Positions 13,013-25,536 are shown, counted from the stretch's first letter. The stretch is DNA of 64,000 nucleotides from Cordia subcordata (GCA_028554755.1 JAPTOF010000017.1:11121501-11185500), one strand, 5' to 3'. The notes: generated from the sequence alone by a model not told the origin. Made by a program: numbers and translations.

Positions 13013-13237
13013 GGGGCCCATTTGAATTATCTTTTTTTTAAAGTATTTTTTAATATTTTTTAAAAAATTATTTTTTTGTGAAGTTGAAAATTTTGACTTT
13101 TAAAAAAATTACATTTAATTTTTTTTTTCAGAGTTTCAATTTTTTTGACAACCAAATTAAATAATTATTATAAATTTAATATATTTTTTTTAAAAAAAAA
13201 TATTTTTTCCTAAAAAAACCTATTCAAACAGGCTCTA
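13013..13237. mobile_element. Tourist-like MITE, copy 3
   Basis: The left end GGGGCCCATTTGAATTATC and the inverted right end AGAGCCTGTTTGAATAGG flank an AT-rich interior containing ATTAAATAATTATTATAAAT, a block also present in other copies. Confidence 0.7.
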
Positions 13238-13439
13238 CCATATGAGTGAGTGAATTAAAGCTACTTTTACGACTAAAGCTACTTTTACGACTATCTTATT
13301 GGAAATTTTGGAATGGAAGGTATTTTTGATGGTGATAGTACTCCTTGCATATGATTGTGTTTTTTTGGCTTAGATCTACATTGCCATAAACCATACCAAT
13401 GGGTAATTACAAGTACCCAATTTTTTGAAGACTAATTTA

Positions 13440-13517
13440 GAATTCGTTTGAATTGGCAAGAAAAAAAAGCATTTTTTCATGTAAGGAAACAAAAAAAAAG
13501 TCAATTCATACGAACCC
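13440..13517. mobile_element. Short (about 78 bp) MITE-like hairpin
   Basis: The ends GAATTCGTTTGAATTGGC and, inverted, GGGTTCGTATGAATTGAC pair almost completely around a short A-rich loop. This looks like an internally deleted derivative of the neighbouring MITE family. Confidence 0.6.
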
Positions 13518-13678
13518 AGATTTTCACGATTGATTTATTTGAGTAAGCTTGTTCAAAGTCTTTTCCTTTTCTTGTAGATTATTGATTCTGAATTCTTCTT
13601 GATTTTATATTATATAAAACAGATTTTTGATCCGCAACGCATTCTATAGAACAAGCTGAAATGATCTCCTCTTCTGGA

Positions 13679-13706
13679 GGATGATGATGATGATGATGAT
13701 GATGAT
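13679..13706. repeat. (GAT)n microsatellite
   Basis: A clean run of about nine ATG/GAT trinucleotides in intergenic DNA. Confidence 0.95.
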
Positions 13707-15783
13707 TTGACTATTTCACGGTCATCGAATATATATACACGAGAGAATTGTTCTTCACAAAATCAAAGGAATTTTAATCTATAATTTTATATCTAATCCA
13801 CCATCTATTTAATATTTGATATAGGATTTGATTCTAAACGAGGGTGATACATAATATATACATAGGAGTGCAATGCCTCGCTCTGCAAAATCAATTTAAA
13901 CAATTGCAACGACTAAAACAAAGTCTAATTTCGCAAGCGTTTTCGTCATTCTTAACATGGATTTTATAATCCCAAGTCAAAGTGTTAGTTGCAAAATTAA
14001 TATAAGTAAAAGACAAAAACCAAAAAAAAAAAGAAAACTCAAAGCACGACCGGCACCTCAAGGCTGAAAATTTGAACTTAGCAAACCTTTATATCAAAAA
14101 ATATCTTCTTTTTAGCCTAGCCAAAAAAAAATATTTTCTTAAAATTACTGATCAATTTTCTAGTATAATGTTTATGTTATTCTCCTTATTACTCTTTTTT
14201 TTGCCCTTTTCGGGTTGAAATCTATTTTAATCGTACAAGTGATCAAAAATCTATCACATGATTGACATAAACAATTAACATATATAAGTAGCACGGAAAA
14301 ATAAGAGCGTAACTTTTTTGCTCGTTCAAATTTGTGATTATTTTCCAAGCTGATAGGTGCCGCCAATAAAGGGCCTGCAATGTCAAAAGGAAACCAACGG
14401 CGTGACGGTGTGGACTCTTTTCAAATTGCAATTATCATTATGATTTTAATATAAGAGATTCAAGAAGGCTCAATATCTTAAAAATCCGAGTTATTTTTTT
14501 AATAAATTAGGTTTATCTTTGAATTAGACATTCTATGTTTTTTTTTAATTTTCCACTTTTTTTTGGATAATATTAACACCTTTAAAATTGTTTAAGATGG
14601 CGGGTAATTTTATCAACCGGCATTGTTCATTAGACTAATATATCCTTTCTGATTTGACTATTAATTGATTCCTACCACAAGAGAGAATATAAAAAGGAGG
14701 GTTAATATGTAATTATACGAGAGATTCGGTCAATATATTTAACGGATGAATTAATTAATCAATTCTTTAAAGTGGGTCCTTATTTTTAAAGAAAAGATGT
14801 ATAGGCTCCGAAAGGTGGAAAACGCGGCAATGGCTGTGGGAAGCACGGGATAGACAGCTTTTAATGGTGCCACCAAAATGGGCATCTCCTCAAGAAGAAT
14901 TCTTTTTTTGGGCGAAGAACTCAAGAAGAATTCTTTTCACACACTTTGAAGTGTTGTGTGGAACAAAGAAAATATTGGTTGTTCCTTTTTATTTTTACCC
15001 TAATCCAAATTTTCGACTTGTTTCAAGCTCAAGTTATTATTCTTATGTATTTTTTTTACTAAAATTTTGATTAGAATTATTCTGAATGTTCAATATAAAA
15101 TCCTATTTTCTTGCAAAACCTGTTTTAAAAAAAATATTTCAATCAAAACAAATTTCTAATTTTAAAAGGAAAAAAGATAAAGGAATAAAGAAAGAAAATA
15201 TTGGTTATTATTATAATCAATGTTATATTTGATCAAAAAGTTCTAATAGAAAGAAAAAGTGTTCCTAAGAATGAAATTATGAGATTAATGTTAGAAATCC
15301 TCAAATATACACATAATAAGAAACTAAATTGAGTCCTATTACAACTTTTTTTTTTATTTAAGTGAGACCCAAAATTGATATTAAATTTGTTGTATTTAAA
15401 ATGAGTAGCATATCACTAAACTATGTCCTAGACCTATGTTATCCGATTACACACTTGGTTACTCATATATAGGGTTGTATATAGTTTGGTTTGGTTTTGT
15501 TTTGTTTTGACTATATTTCAAACAAAACCAAAACCAATTTGTTTACATTTTCAACAAATCAATTGATCTTTTTATCATTTATATAACTAAACTAAACCAA
15601 CATACCTAAGTTCGTTTGATTTGGTTTGGCTTTCAAGTTTCCTAAAAATATATGTAAACACTCAAATTTTATAATAAAATTCTAAAAGCAAAAACCAACA
15701 CGATCTACTATCCAGATTACAAATTTAAACATAGAACTTAGTGTGATATTATAGGATTTTAGCACTAAAATCAAAATACAAGA

Positions 15784-15995
15784 GCAGTTATAGCTTAGTG
15801 GCTAAAGTTCTGCAATGAAGCCATGAGGTCATGTGTTCAATGTTCAATTCCCCTCATGTCAACTTTTATACAAGAGGGAGCATATGTATAGAAGAAGGCT
15901 AAGGAAACCAGACCAATTGGTTTCGATTCAACTCCCCTCATGATAACTTTTATATAAGGGAGCATGTATATAAGCAGAAAGCTAAGGAAACCCAA
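15784..15995 (+). mobile_element. tRNA-derived SINE with internal tandem duplication
   Basis: The head resembles a tRNA: TAGCTTAGTGGC fits a polymerase III A box and TGTTCAATTCC fits a degenerate B box. The following tail (CCCCTCATG, ACTTTTATA, GGGAGCATATGTATA, AAGGCTAAGGAAACC) is repeated once, about 95 bp later, as a second diverged copy ending AAAGCTAAGGAAACCC. Neither a poly-A tail nor a clear target duplication was found. Confidence 0.6.
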
Positions 15996-17949
15996 CCAAT
16001 TGGTTCGGTTTGGCAGGGGAAATAAACGGGGACTACGTTTCTTTTTTTTTAAAAAAAAAGGAGTTTTGTTAATTTAACGAATACGTGTATACTCTTACTC
16101 GTATCTCCAAACTAACTTTAATCCGTTAAATTTGCTTATGTTATTAATGTTTATACTCCATCTTCTTTTTTACCACACAAAAAGAAGTGATATAAAAACT
16201 TAACCGAACTGGCTTTTATAGTATTAATTCTAAAAGCATCAAGATATTATTATGGGTATGAAAATTCTGATAAATATAGTAGAGATCACATCAAATGTCA
16301 CTTAGATTTCCATTCCCTCAACCTTTCCAAGCTCCATATAATATAATCAATTATGCCATTGGAGAAGTGATCCCATCTCGCATAAAATAGAGTAGACAAC
16401 CCACCTAAACCTAGGCGCTTGTAACGGGACATTTCTCCTATAAAAACAACAAAAGACCTAAAAACTATAAATATACATATATACATATATTAGGTGGTGC
16501 ATTTAATTTAGGTGTTGCATATATGGCTTGCCATGTAGTTCATTAAATTTAGGTGTAAAGCCCAAGGCAAAAACAATCTCATGGGTTTTGAGTTCTTTGC
16601 TGTGGCATATTTAGAAGAATCTTGAAGTGAACCACATGGTTTGGATCTTGTGTTAAGTGTTTAGAATATGACTAGTCAACCGAAACTTCAAAACAGAAAC
16701 CATTAATTTTTCGTACTTTAAATTTGATTTAGTTCAACTATTTTAGTTCGTTTGTCTATTATATTAAGTTTAATTAACACCTGGATTCATTAAGAGACGC
16801 TTGTAGATCAATTTTGACAAACATAAGATTAATGTCATGTCGGTGACAAATTAAACTAAGATAAAGATGTGTTAATTAGAGAAGTGTGTTAAGAATTTTG
16901 TATGTTGGATAGTAGAATTACCTGTATATTTAGAAAATGTTATTAGGTTGAGATGAATATATGATATAACTAAGAAGCATAATATGTTAAAAAAAAAAAT
17001 TGAAAAGAGTTATACGAGAAGAGTTTTGAATGGTGGCAGTTGAAGGTGGTATTATGCCATAAGAGGGAGAGATGAAAATTCAAACTAAGACGAAGATATT
17101 TGCATGAGATACTGAGCGCATGGAGCGAGTAGAAGAACGACCTTTAACAGTAAAAGTGATGTTATCAGACTTAGCTTATATGACCAAAAGTAAATGATAT
17201 CGTTAAATTTATATAACCAACTTCACTTAATGAAAAATGACGTAATTTAGTTCAGTGTAATTGAGCGATGATAGCGTAGAAGCATCAAACTCACTCGACG
17301 ATCAGAATTTCTCACAATAGATAGGATTCCAAGCAAACACATGATGTTTTCACTTTTCTCCCCGTGAAGATGGTTCATCTGAGTGCACCTGCAGCAACTA
17401 TGTGCCATTGAAACCTCTAACACAATCCTAGGTTTCATCCTTAGAGATTAATCAAACCTTTGGATTTGATTTTCATTGTCATTTTAAGCAAACTCGAAAT
17501 AGTAAAATTACAAAAAATTCTTACGCTAAAATTCAAGCCAGCTTTAAACTTCTGACGTTAGATACATGTGAAAACAGTTTCAAGAAAATCAGCATCAACA
17601 TGTGCTGGATCCCATAATTAAAGCACCTAACCCCTTTAATTAGATTAGACCTACTCATTGACTTATAAGTAAGCTGGTAATAACTTCTTATCTGGGGACG
17701 TTTACATATATGTATCAAAAATTCTAAATGATAGTTATCAATTAACAATTATATACAGCGCAATGGTCAAAACATGGTCATATCTATTAATTAAATACTT
17801 AATTTATGCTAATAAGCTGTAGCTATTTGCAATTTTGCATATATGAAGATGGTCAACGGATGGGGAAAAGCCGGCCAATTAGCTGGCATTGGCATTGCAC
17901 TTAACGAGATAAAGTGATTTTACGAATTAAAATTATTAAAGTATTTCTG

Positions 17950-18172
17950 TTTTTTTTTTGTGAGTAGAGAAATTTAACTGGCAGAGTCTGATTGTCGGAA
18001 TAATTGATAAAGTCCAACTACTAACAGAAAAACTTTGAACACGCAACACGTCATTTATACTGAACACTAGTTAAATCACGAGTACTTATACATAATGAGA
18101 GACTGAGATTAAACTCAAGTCACCAATTACGTTCAACGTCAACTCTTTATCGGTGAGACTACCGTAGTAAAT
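17950..18172 (-). mobile_element. Possible SINE-like repeat
   Basis: Read on the minus strand, GGTAGTCTCACCGATAAAGA and GAGTTTAATCTC resemble a tRNA-like head with a weak B box. The segment ends (plus-strand left side) in TTTTTTTTTGTGAGTAGAGA. A related segment with TTTTTTGTGACAAGAGAAAT starts near 35397. The assignment is tentative. Confidence 0.35.
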
Positions 18173-19460
18173 AATTATGGACATATCGTACATTATCTTT
18201 TGCGTCGGTGAAGATTGTAGACTTGTAGTTCCCACAAGTTAAAACGTACGATTGGCCCGTACATAGTTGAATATAGTCAAGAAATGCAGACTGAGAGTGG
18301 CCTGCTGCTGACTTTTAAGCCGTGTTCGAAAGCTACGGCTAGCAGGTTAAGCACAAAATCCTCTTTCAGCCATTGTAACATATTTGCAAGTGGCAGCCAT
18401 GTTTGGCAAGGTCAAAACAAATATAAAAACTTATTACCTAATCTTATTAATTGTGGAAAATGACGAGGGTGACCAAGGGTTTGGAAATTTTCTGGCACGA
18501 GGAATTTGGTATTCATGATAGACATCCTTGTCCATTGAACCCAACCGTCGGGTCTTTATTTATATTTTTATGGTTATATACTTATTCAAGATTTTTGTTG
18601 AGTATGAACTAAAAATATATAAGTAAAATTTTCAATTGGAATTGAATTAATTTTTTAAATTAAAAGTACTTGAGAAATATAAATACTTTCAAAATTATTA
18701 GAGAATTCTTGTTTGTTACTAGTAATTTATGTTTTCAACTTGCTTCTGATAATATTGTAATGTTACAAAAGATATTTAAATATCACCTTGGGATATCTTC
18801 TGAACTTATTGTGAACTGGCTTTTTGACGGACAACCATTTTACGAACAATGCTGTCCAGTTTGTAGAACATATAAAATTAACAATTTTCAATTTTTTTTT
18901 CTCTTTTCAATTAAATTCCAAATTTCTCTATTCATGCAGACGTGGATCCCAGGCCTTGAAGTCTAGTAGTGCATCTTTCGCTTTTAATAAGGCGAAAGAA
19001 GTGATCTATAAAAAGATTTGGCGCCGCTCACTAAATTTTATAGTTAATCATATTTGTAAATTAGTTGTTCTTATTTGGAGAAGAATGAACGAAATAACTA
19101 ATAGTATAACTAAGAACTCCCGGATCAATTTTTGACAAACATGACACTCAAAATCGATTTTGAACAGATATAAGTATTATTTTATCGATCTTTGTGCTTT
19201 ATTGAATATTACGAAAGAAAAAAAGAATTACAGACATGGGGAAGGTGTTGTAGGCCCCTTAACGGAAAGATCTTTGGCATCAATGGACAATGTAGGTGCC
19301 CTGTGACCATCAAAAGAGCACGAATCGTGCGAACAAACATTCTAAAAACGATCAAGATGTAACAGAAACATTACAAATTATAAGTACAAGTGCCGAGGTG
19401 GTGCCTTACAGTCCCATATGCATCTCCAGCAAGCGGGATCAATGGCCAGTGCCAATCTGC

Positions 19461-20458
19461 GGATTTTTTTTTTTTTACCCAATTTTGGACATTTCTTACA
19501 AAAATGACTAATTTTTAGATTGGTTTTTAAATATAACCCAATTTTGTTTCGAGAATGAGCTTACCGCACTCTGAAAATGCGGGCCACACTCCTAGAACGA
19601 TGACCTCGTTCCTAGAAAAAAAAACCATGTTCTTGGAACACGGTCGAGGACCACGTTTATAGAATGCGCCTATAGGCTTTTTAGATTCCCTGGCTGAAGT
19701 GACATGTGGGCAGGGGAATTTATTAGCTGAATTGCACTCTAGGAGCCCGGGACGCAATATGAGAATGAGTTTTCAGCGAATCAAATATATCCCTTGCTAT
19801 CGGTCATGCTCTGGTCATAATGCTATAATGATAATAATAATAAAAAAATCCTAAACCCTAAATAAATAACTTAACTTTTTTAAATTCCTAAATCTCAAAT
19901 TTTCTACAATTAACTAACTTAACTTTCTTAACAAATATAAATCCCTAAATTATTAAATTACTGACTTCTTAAATAGTTAACATCCTAAATTATTAAATTA
20001 CTAAATTTCTTAATACCCTAAATTTTAAATTACTAAATCATTAGATTATAAATTATTAAACTACTAAATTATTAAATTACTAAATCATCACTCTAAGTTT
20101 AGTTGATTTACGAGATAGTTTAGTTGATTTATTTTAATTAGAGTGATGATTTTGATTTATGTGCTAGGACGAATAAATTTCCCAGCCCACACGTCACTTT
20201 GCCCAAGGAATCTCTGCAAATGCTAGGGAAAAACCTACGCGTGTTCTAGAAACGGGGTCCTCGTTCTAAAAGGGTAGCCGCGTTCCAAGAACACTAGTTG
20301 TTCTGGGAATTAGGTCCTCATCTGGGAGTACACCCCGCATTTTTAGAGCACGACAATCGCATTCTCGAAGTAAAATTGGGTTATGTTTGAAAACCCATCT
20401 AAAAATGAGTCATCTTTGCAAGGAATGTCCAAAAATTGGGTAAAAAAAAAAAAAATCC
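19461..20458. mobile_element. Non-autonomous long-TIR element, Mutator-like (about 1.0 kb)
   Basis: The two ends, about 310 bp each (19461-19770 and 20150-20458), are inverted copies of one another. Matching blocks include GGATTTTTTTTTTTTACCCA, CATAACCCAATTTT or TATAACCCAATTTT, CTCTGAAAATGCGGG or CTCTAAAAATGCGGG, GTTCTTGGAACACGG or GTTCTTGGAACGCGG, and AAGTGACATGTGGGC or AAGTGACGTGTGGGC. The 380-bp centre is very AT-rich with repeated CTAAATTATTAAATTA-type words and encodes nothing. Very long TIRs around a non-coding core fit a non-autonomous MULE. A clean 9-bp target duplication is not visible; both flanks contain ATCTGC but at different offsets. Confidence 0.8.
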
Positions 20459-20889
20459 ACCCTATCTGCCATGCCATTCTTATCTGCAATGCTTGATGTT
20501 ATGAACGTTAGCCCTCTGAGAGATGTATTAATATAGTAATGGATGGGCTATACGGTTATAATAAAATAATTCGAACACCATAGAATATTAATATTGGTAG
20601 AGAACGCAAATCCACGTACGAAACTGTAACGAAACCACTAAGGCTTCAACTATTTAATTTCAGTTGCAAATCCAGTCAAGCACCCTTCTGCAATACTACT
20701 GAGACAACATACAATGGAGCCACATTTGATCCTTGCACTTTAAACGACTGCCTTTCTTTCTCTTTAAGCCTGTCGAGGTCATAAATATAAGTACGAATTC
20801 AGGCAGCAGAATAAAAGCATTGATTAGATTTGTTCTCCTTTTTTTTTTTTTTTCCCATCTTTTTGAGTATGAAGAGCACTGTTTAGAGC

Positions 20890-21093
20890 TCATTGTGGAA
20901 AGCAAATTGCCAGCGTAACAAAGTCTGGAAGATCATCGAGGCATATATAAGAAGCTTTTCTGTCTGGGAAGCGCGGACACTTTTTGAACAGCACGTATTG
21001 CATGTCAGACACATGTGAAACATCGACAAGCGCCGAACACATTTCCAACACGTTTTCCAATAATTTAGTTAGTTCATCCGACGTAAAAGGCAA
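20890..21093 (-). other. Open frame of unknown nature, possible exon fragment
   Basis: A 67-codon open stretch on the minus strand lacks an ATG at its start (the first codon is TTG). It has more balanced composition than its surroundings, with acidic and Cys residues (ENVLEMCSALVDVSH, CPRFPDRKASYICLDDLPD). I do not recognise it. It could be a decayed exon or chance; no flanking exon joins it convincingly. Confidence 0.2.
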
Positions 21094-21158
21094 TAAATTT
21101 AAGTGTAGAGGCTAATTTCATATGGAATTCTGGTCTAGAAAAGAAGGTTCGAGACTTG

Positions 21159-21280
21159 GAGGGTGTTTGGCTTTGCTTATTTGATCCTTATAAGCATTTA
21201 AATAATAAAAAGTATATGAGAGAGTATTGTTTTTTAACTGCTCATAAGCACCTAAAATAAGCAAAGCCAAATACCCACTT
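21159..21280. mobile_element. Hairpin MITE with near-complete terminal inverted repeats
   Basis: The left arm GGGTGTTTGGCTTTGCTTAT continues into TCCTTATAAGCA. The right arm, inverted, reads GGGTATTTGGCTTTGCTTAT and continues to GTGCTTATGAGCA. The arms cover most of the roughly 120 bp, leaving a short AT-rich loop. ACTTG flanks both ends with an offset of two bases on the left, so the target duplication is uncertain. Confidence 0.8.
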
Positions 21281-21769
21281 GTTCTATTAAGAAAAAGAAA
21301 AGAAAAAATAAGAGAGAGCTGGAAAAATGAAAAATTATGTGGACCAGACTCCCTTACTCGAAGGAACCAAGACTCCAATTCTCAATAGCAATGTTAGGCT
21401 CAGGCCCATTAAGAATATTAGCTTTCCAGGTCATGATGGTCTGAATAGATAACTGGGCTGCCTCTTGTCAAATATAAGCTGGACCTGTGAGATAAAGTTT
21501 AGCCCACATGTCATTGGAAAAAATTTTGGAGAATTATATTTAACTTAATTTCTAATATGAATAAAACTTAATTAGCTAGCTACAATTTTAAAGGATAAAA
21601 TGTAGGTTACCTCTCTTTAGTTTATATAAGTAGGTGATTATCTTTCTGCAAATTATACCATACATTCTAATTTACGTATACCCACTAAGCTATATACACC
21701 TTCGGACACATAAGAAAAAATAATCTCTCTTTCACACATTCTTCTCTGCTAGCTTTCACACAAATAGAC

Positions 21770-22440
21770 CCTTCTCTCTCTCTCTCTCCCCCCCCCTTCC
21801 CCCCCCCCCCCCCACACACAAATGCACCAATAGCTCCAATGCTGCTTTAATTATTTATGCTTTTGTGGTGATGGTTATGGTGGTAGTGGTGGTGGAGGTA
21901 ATGATGATTGTGGAGTAGTTGCCTTTTTTTTTTTTTTGTGAATTATTTCACTTAATTTAACTAATATAATTATTTATGTTTTTGTGGTGGTGGTGATGGT
22001 GGTTGTGGTTGGAGTGGTGGTAGTGGTGGTGGTGGAGGCAGCGGTGGTGGTTGTAGAGTAGTTGGCTTTTTGTGTTTGTTTTTCTTTTAATTTTGCTTCG
22101 TAAAATATTGAAATGTGAGATTGACAGTGGTGGAATGGTGGTTTAGTCATATAGTTAGTATCACACACACACAGTGGCCAGATCATATATATATATGTGT
22201 GTGCGTGTGTGTGTCCAGCAATTCATTCTTATGCAAGAAGATATTAGTAATGCTTTGTTGTTATCAATATGTGTTGTACCAAACTGTAGCCTAGAAATCG
22301 TATAGACAATCAGTTAATAATTCACTTAATTTAATTAATTTAATTATTTATGCTTTTGTTGTGGTGGTGATGGTGGTTGTGGTTAGAGTGGTGGTGGTGG
22401 CGACGACGGCGGTGGTTGTGAAATGGTTGCCATTTTTTTG
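21770..22440. repeat. GGT-rich simple-repeat cluster with three related longer units
   Basis: After a (TC)n-C-run-(CA)n tract, three segments near 21842, 21950 and 22325 share an order of TTAATTTAA-type sequence, TAATTATTTATG, TTTTGTGGTGGTGATGGTGG and a GTGGTGGTGGTGG run, then TTTTTGTTTTT-like sequence. The second and third are the more alike. This looks like local duplication seeded by trinucleotide repeats. A CACACAC/TGTGTG cluster lies at 22160-22213. Confidence 0.85.
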
Positions 22441-22499
22441 TTTTTTGTTTTTATTTTGCTTTGTAAAAGAGAATGGAAAAAGGATGGAATGGTTGGTGG

Positions 22500-22945
22500 G
22501 TGTAAAAAAATTGTGAACGTGACGTTTATAATTGTGAATATTTCAATCAAAATTGTAAACGCATTGGTTATAGGTGTGAACATACTGGCAAGAGATTGTG
22601 AACTTGTAATTTGTCAATTGTGAACATATAATGTAAAAGTTTTCAGCATACAGAGTAAAAGTGGTGAATAAATTAAACTTATGGACATATTATATAAAAA
22701 TTGTGAACAATTAAAAATTTTGACCATAAAGTATTAAAATTGTGGAAATATAATATGAAATATATAAATAATTGAAAATTGTGAACATGTAATATGAAAT
22801 TTGTGAATATAAAAAAAATTGTGAACGTATTGTATAAAAATTGCAATGTATAAAAAATTATAAACATGCAATATAAATATTGTGGACGCATAAAAAGTAG
22901 GAATATATAGTGCAAAAATTATGAACATATAGTATAAAAATTATT
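22500..22945. repeat. Degenerate short tandem array with core ATTGTGAAC
   Basis: The word ATTGTGAAC or a one- to two-base variant (TTGTGAATA, ATTGTGGAAA, ATTATGAAC, ATTGTGGAC) recurs about fifteen times, usually followed by ATATAATATAAAA-like spacer. This gives a loose period of around 18-40 bp. No protein family is encoded in either strand. Confidence 0.8.
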
Positions 22946-23299
22946 ACCTACGAAATATTTTTTTTTTTGAACAATATTTTTTTAATTTTTTAAAATTTAA
23001 AAATAAAAGTAAAAGAAAATGAAATGAAATTTTAAAAAATTTAAACTTTTCTTTGTTTTTCACTCCCTTCGCAGCTTTCTTTTCTTTTAATTTGGTGCAG
23101 CCACTGCTATAAGATGAATGCAAGGCTACAAAAGTTTAAGAGCCTTGGCCCACCTGAGAACACAGTACAATAGTATTTTTTTTGTCAAAGAACACAGTAC
23201 ATAGCTTGTTCGTTCTTCTTAACTCGAGCGCGTGTTGTAGACACGAGGACAAGTACACGTAGGTTGCCAGGTGTACCTTGTTTTGGATGCACGTTATAC

Positions 23300-23945
23300 A
23301 ACCTGGATTATCTCCTTCTAATTTAAAATATACCACATTACCATTATATTTTTTAAAAAATGGCATAATCTCTCCATTTCTGTCAACATTTTAACATCGT
23401 TAAATAATACTTTCAAAGGGCCAAAATGCTCTTAGAAAATCCTCTTAACATCAGTTTTTACTTGAAAAAAAGAAAAAAAAATTAATTTTAAAATTTTTCA
23501 TTTTTAATGTTTTAAATTAAATGAAAAACTTTTTAATTTTTAAATTTTAAAATTTTATTTTAATGATTTTGTAATTTTTAAATTTTAATTTTATAGTTAA
23601 TTTTTAATTTTTATTTTCAGTTTAAGTTTTTTAATTTTTAATTTTATATTTTATACTTTTTATTTCTATTTTTTAATTTTCTGATTTTGTAAGGTAAAGA
23701 TAAATAAGTTATACTACAACACTTAATAAAGGTGTTTTGGTAAAAAAAAATTTAGCAAAGTCTAAAATTTGACATTCACACATGCAACAAATGCGAGTCC
23801 CTGTTAAATTAGATGAAAAAAGTTAAAATTGAAGATTATGTGCCATTTTTGAAAAATATAGAAAACAATGTGGTATATTTTAAACTATAAGAGGATAATC
23901 AGTAATTTATATAAACCATAAGGGGTAAAGTGCTTTTTACCCTAA
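23300..23945. mobile_element. Inverted-repeat element, likely Mutator-like remnant
   Basis: The left arm (TGGATTATCTCCTTCTAATT, AAAATATACCACATTACC, AAAATGGCATAATCTC) is matched by the inverted right arm (TGATTATCCTCTTATAGTTT, AAAATATACCACATTGTT, AAAATGGCACATAATCTTC). The right end goes on to an outer segment that reads inverted AGGGTAAAAAGCACTTTACC, with no counterpart on the left, so the left end appears truncated. The interior is almost pure A/T. Confidence 0.7.
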
Positions 23946-25536
23946 TTTTAATACAAATAAGCGGCAGCCTCAAATGTAACACCTCAACTCAAATAAGAAT
24001 GCCCTTATTTATTAAGACACGATTTGAGGTTAACCTTATGATTATTTCTACCAGAATGGTCATATCTGAGGCATGTTCTGGGATCTGATTGGCCCATTCG
24101 AATTTAAAGACATGACTAACAAGCTCATGAGTTGGCATATACGATTTATTTTGACTAATTTGGGAGAAATTGTAACCTGAAAATTTATGTCATCAACCAC
24201 TTTAATGATGTTTCACCAGATTTTAATTAATTAATTACTCTAAGAGAACAACCAAACCACCTTCAGAATTTTTATTCTGCAAGATTTGAAGCAGCACCAC
24301 TTAACTGTAGGATCCTACTCTGCGAAATGGAAAAGGATTCGACTCATTTTAGGGTGTGTGACTTCCGTACAAAGGAAAGCAAGTAGATCGGCATAAGAGG
24401 TGATATGCTACGCTTCGAATTGTCCACACAGTTACAATAAAATAGTACGTTAGCACTACATAATTGTTAGATTCATTTATAACGTTATGATATTATGAAC
24501 AGGTCTTCACTCAAACTGATATATCTTTCTTTTGCAAAATCAGTCAAATTATTTCATTTATCATGAAAGTATACACAGACAAAATCACAAAAAACAAAGG
24601 ACACAAGGTTTAAACTAGTTAATCGTTCAAAGATAAACCGTTTCACTTTCCAAATTGAAGAACCAATGGCAATACTGAAGTCCTCATTTGACTAGGTGAG
24701 ATGCACTTGTTCACAAAGTTGACCACTCCCGAGCTGGACCTCAAAAGTTCCACAGGGAGTGCTACAACAAAACTTACGCTATTAATTAAATGTTCGCACC
24801 AAGCAACAATTACAAATCTTATCATCTTAACTGAAAACCAATAAAATAAAGATAAAAACTCTCATTCTCACGGAAGGTGGCACGATGTGAAATAATCTGT
24901 CCAAAATTTAATTCAGTTAAGTATTCGTCAAATAAAAAGTTTCTCTCGTAATCTTATAACATTAATGAAAACCTCGAAGAGTTCACATCTCGATGGGTAG
25001 ACTTTTTAATCAGTCAACCTCATTTGTAGTTTTCTGAGGTAGATGGCAGTTGCCCTCTCTTCTCACCAATTTAACACTGCGAAGACATATTCTCATTTTT
25101 GGATATCATTATCATTGTTGATGTTAGTTATAAAGTAACAAGTACACCTATGATATCTATCCAAATCCGTGTTTAACTTTGCTTGGTTGTGTACTCTAAC
25201 TTTTTTCTTCATTCACTTTTTGACTTTTCTAAATAGGATTTGGTTTTGTTTTGAGCTTTTGAGTTGTCGCTATGGCGTCGAGAGGATAAAGAGAAATCAC
25301 CACACTACCACATTTTAGGGCCCAGAAATGCTTGTAAAACCTATGATGATGCTGCAAGTTAGATCAAGATAGTTTTTATTTGTTGGAATAGTTGACTGCT
25401 CTTAATCCAAATTATTGAAACTTAACATGAATGAGATTTACAATAAGGTTAGGCAACTTCAAAATGACCCCTTGTAATAAGGGGGCTATGCGTGGCAATT
25501 AATGAGAAGAAAAATTTGCATATTTGTGTAAAGTTG
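23946..25536. other. Gene-free spacer
   Basis: I see no gene, RNA gene or complete mobile element in this stretch. Open frames are short and lack recognisable domains. Confidence 0.55.

Larger units (their letters stand above)
13707..19460. other. Gene-poor AT-rich spacer
   Basis: I find no gene in this 5.7-kb stretch apart from the SINE-like repeats listed separately. Open frames are short and AT-driven, and none shows a recognisable domain. At about 15470-15640 a stretch rich in TTTGGTTTGG and AAACCAAAACC tracts resembles subterminal sequence of a hAT-type element (it begins TAGGGTTG at 15471), but no matching right end was located. Confidence 0.55.

Noticed and set aside
15471..16030. Complete hAT element starting TAGGGTTG at 15471
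   Set aside because: The left end looks plausible, but no inverted right end or 8-bp duplication could be found.
22383..22928. Thr/Pro- and Phe/Ile-rich frames over simple repeats
   Set aside because: The translations are low complexity and arise from GGT and ATTGTGAAC repeats.
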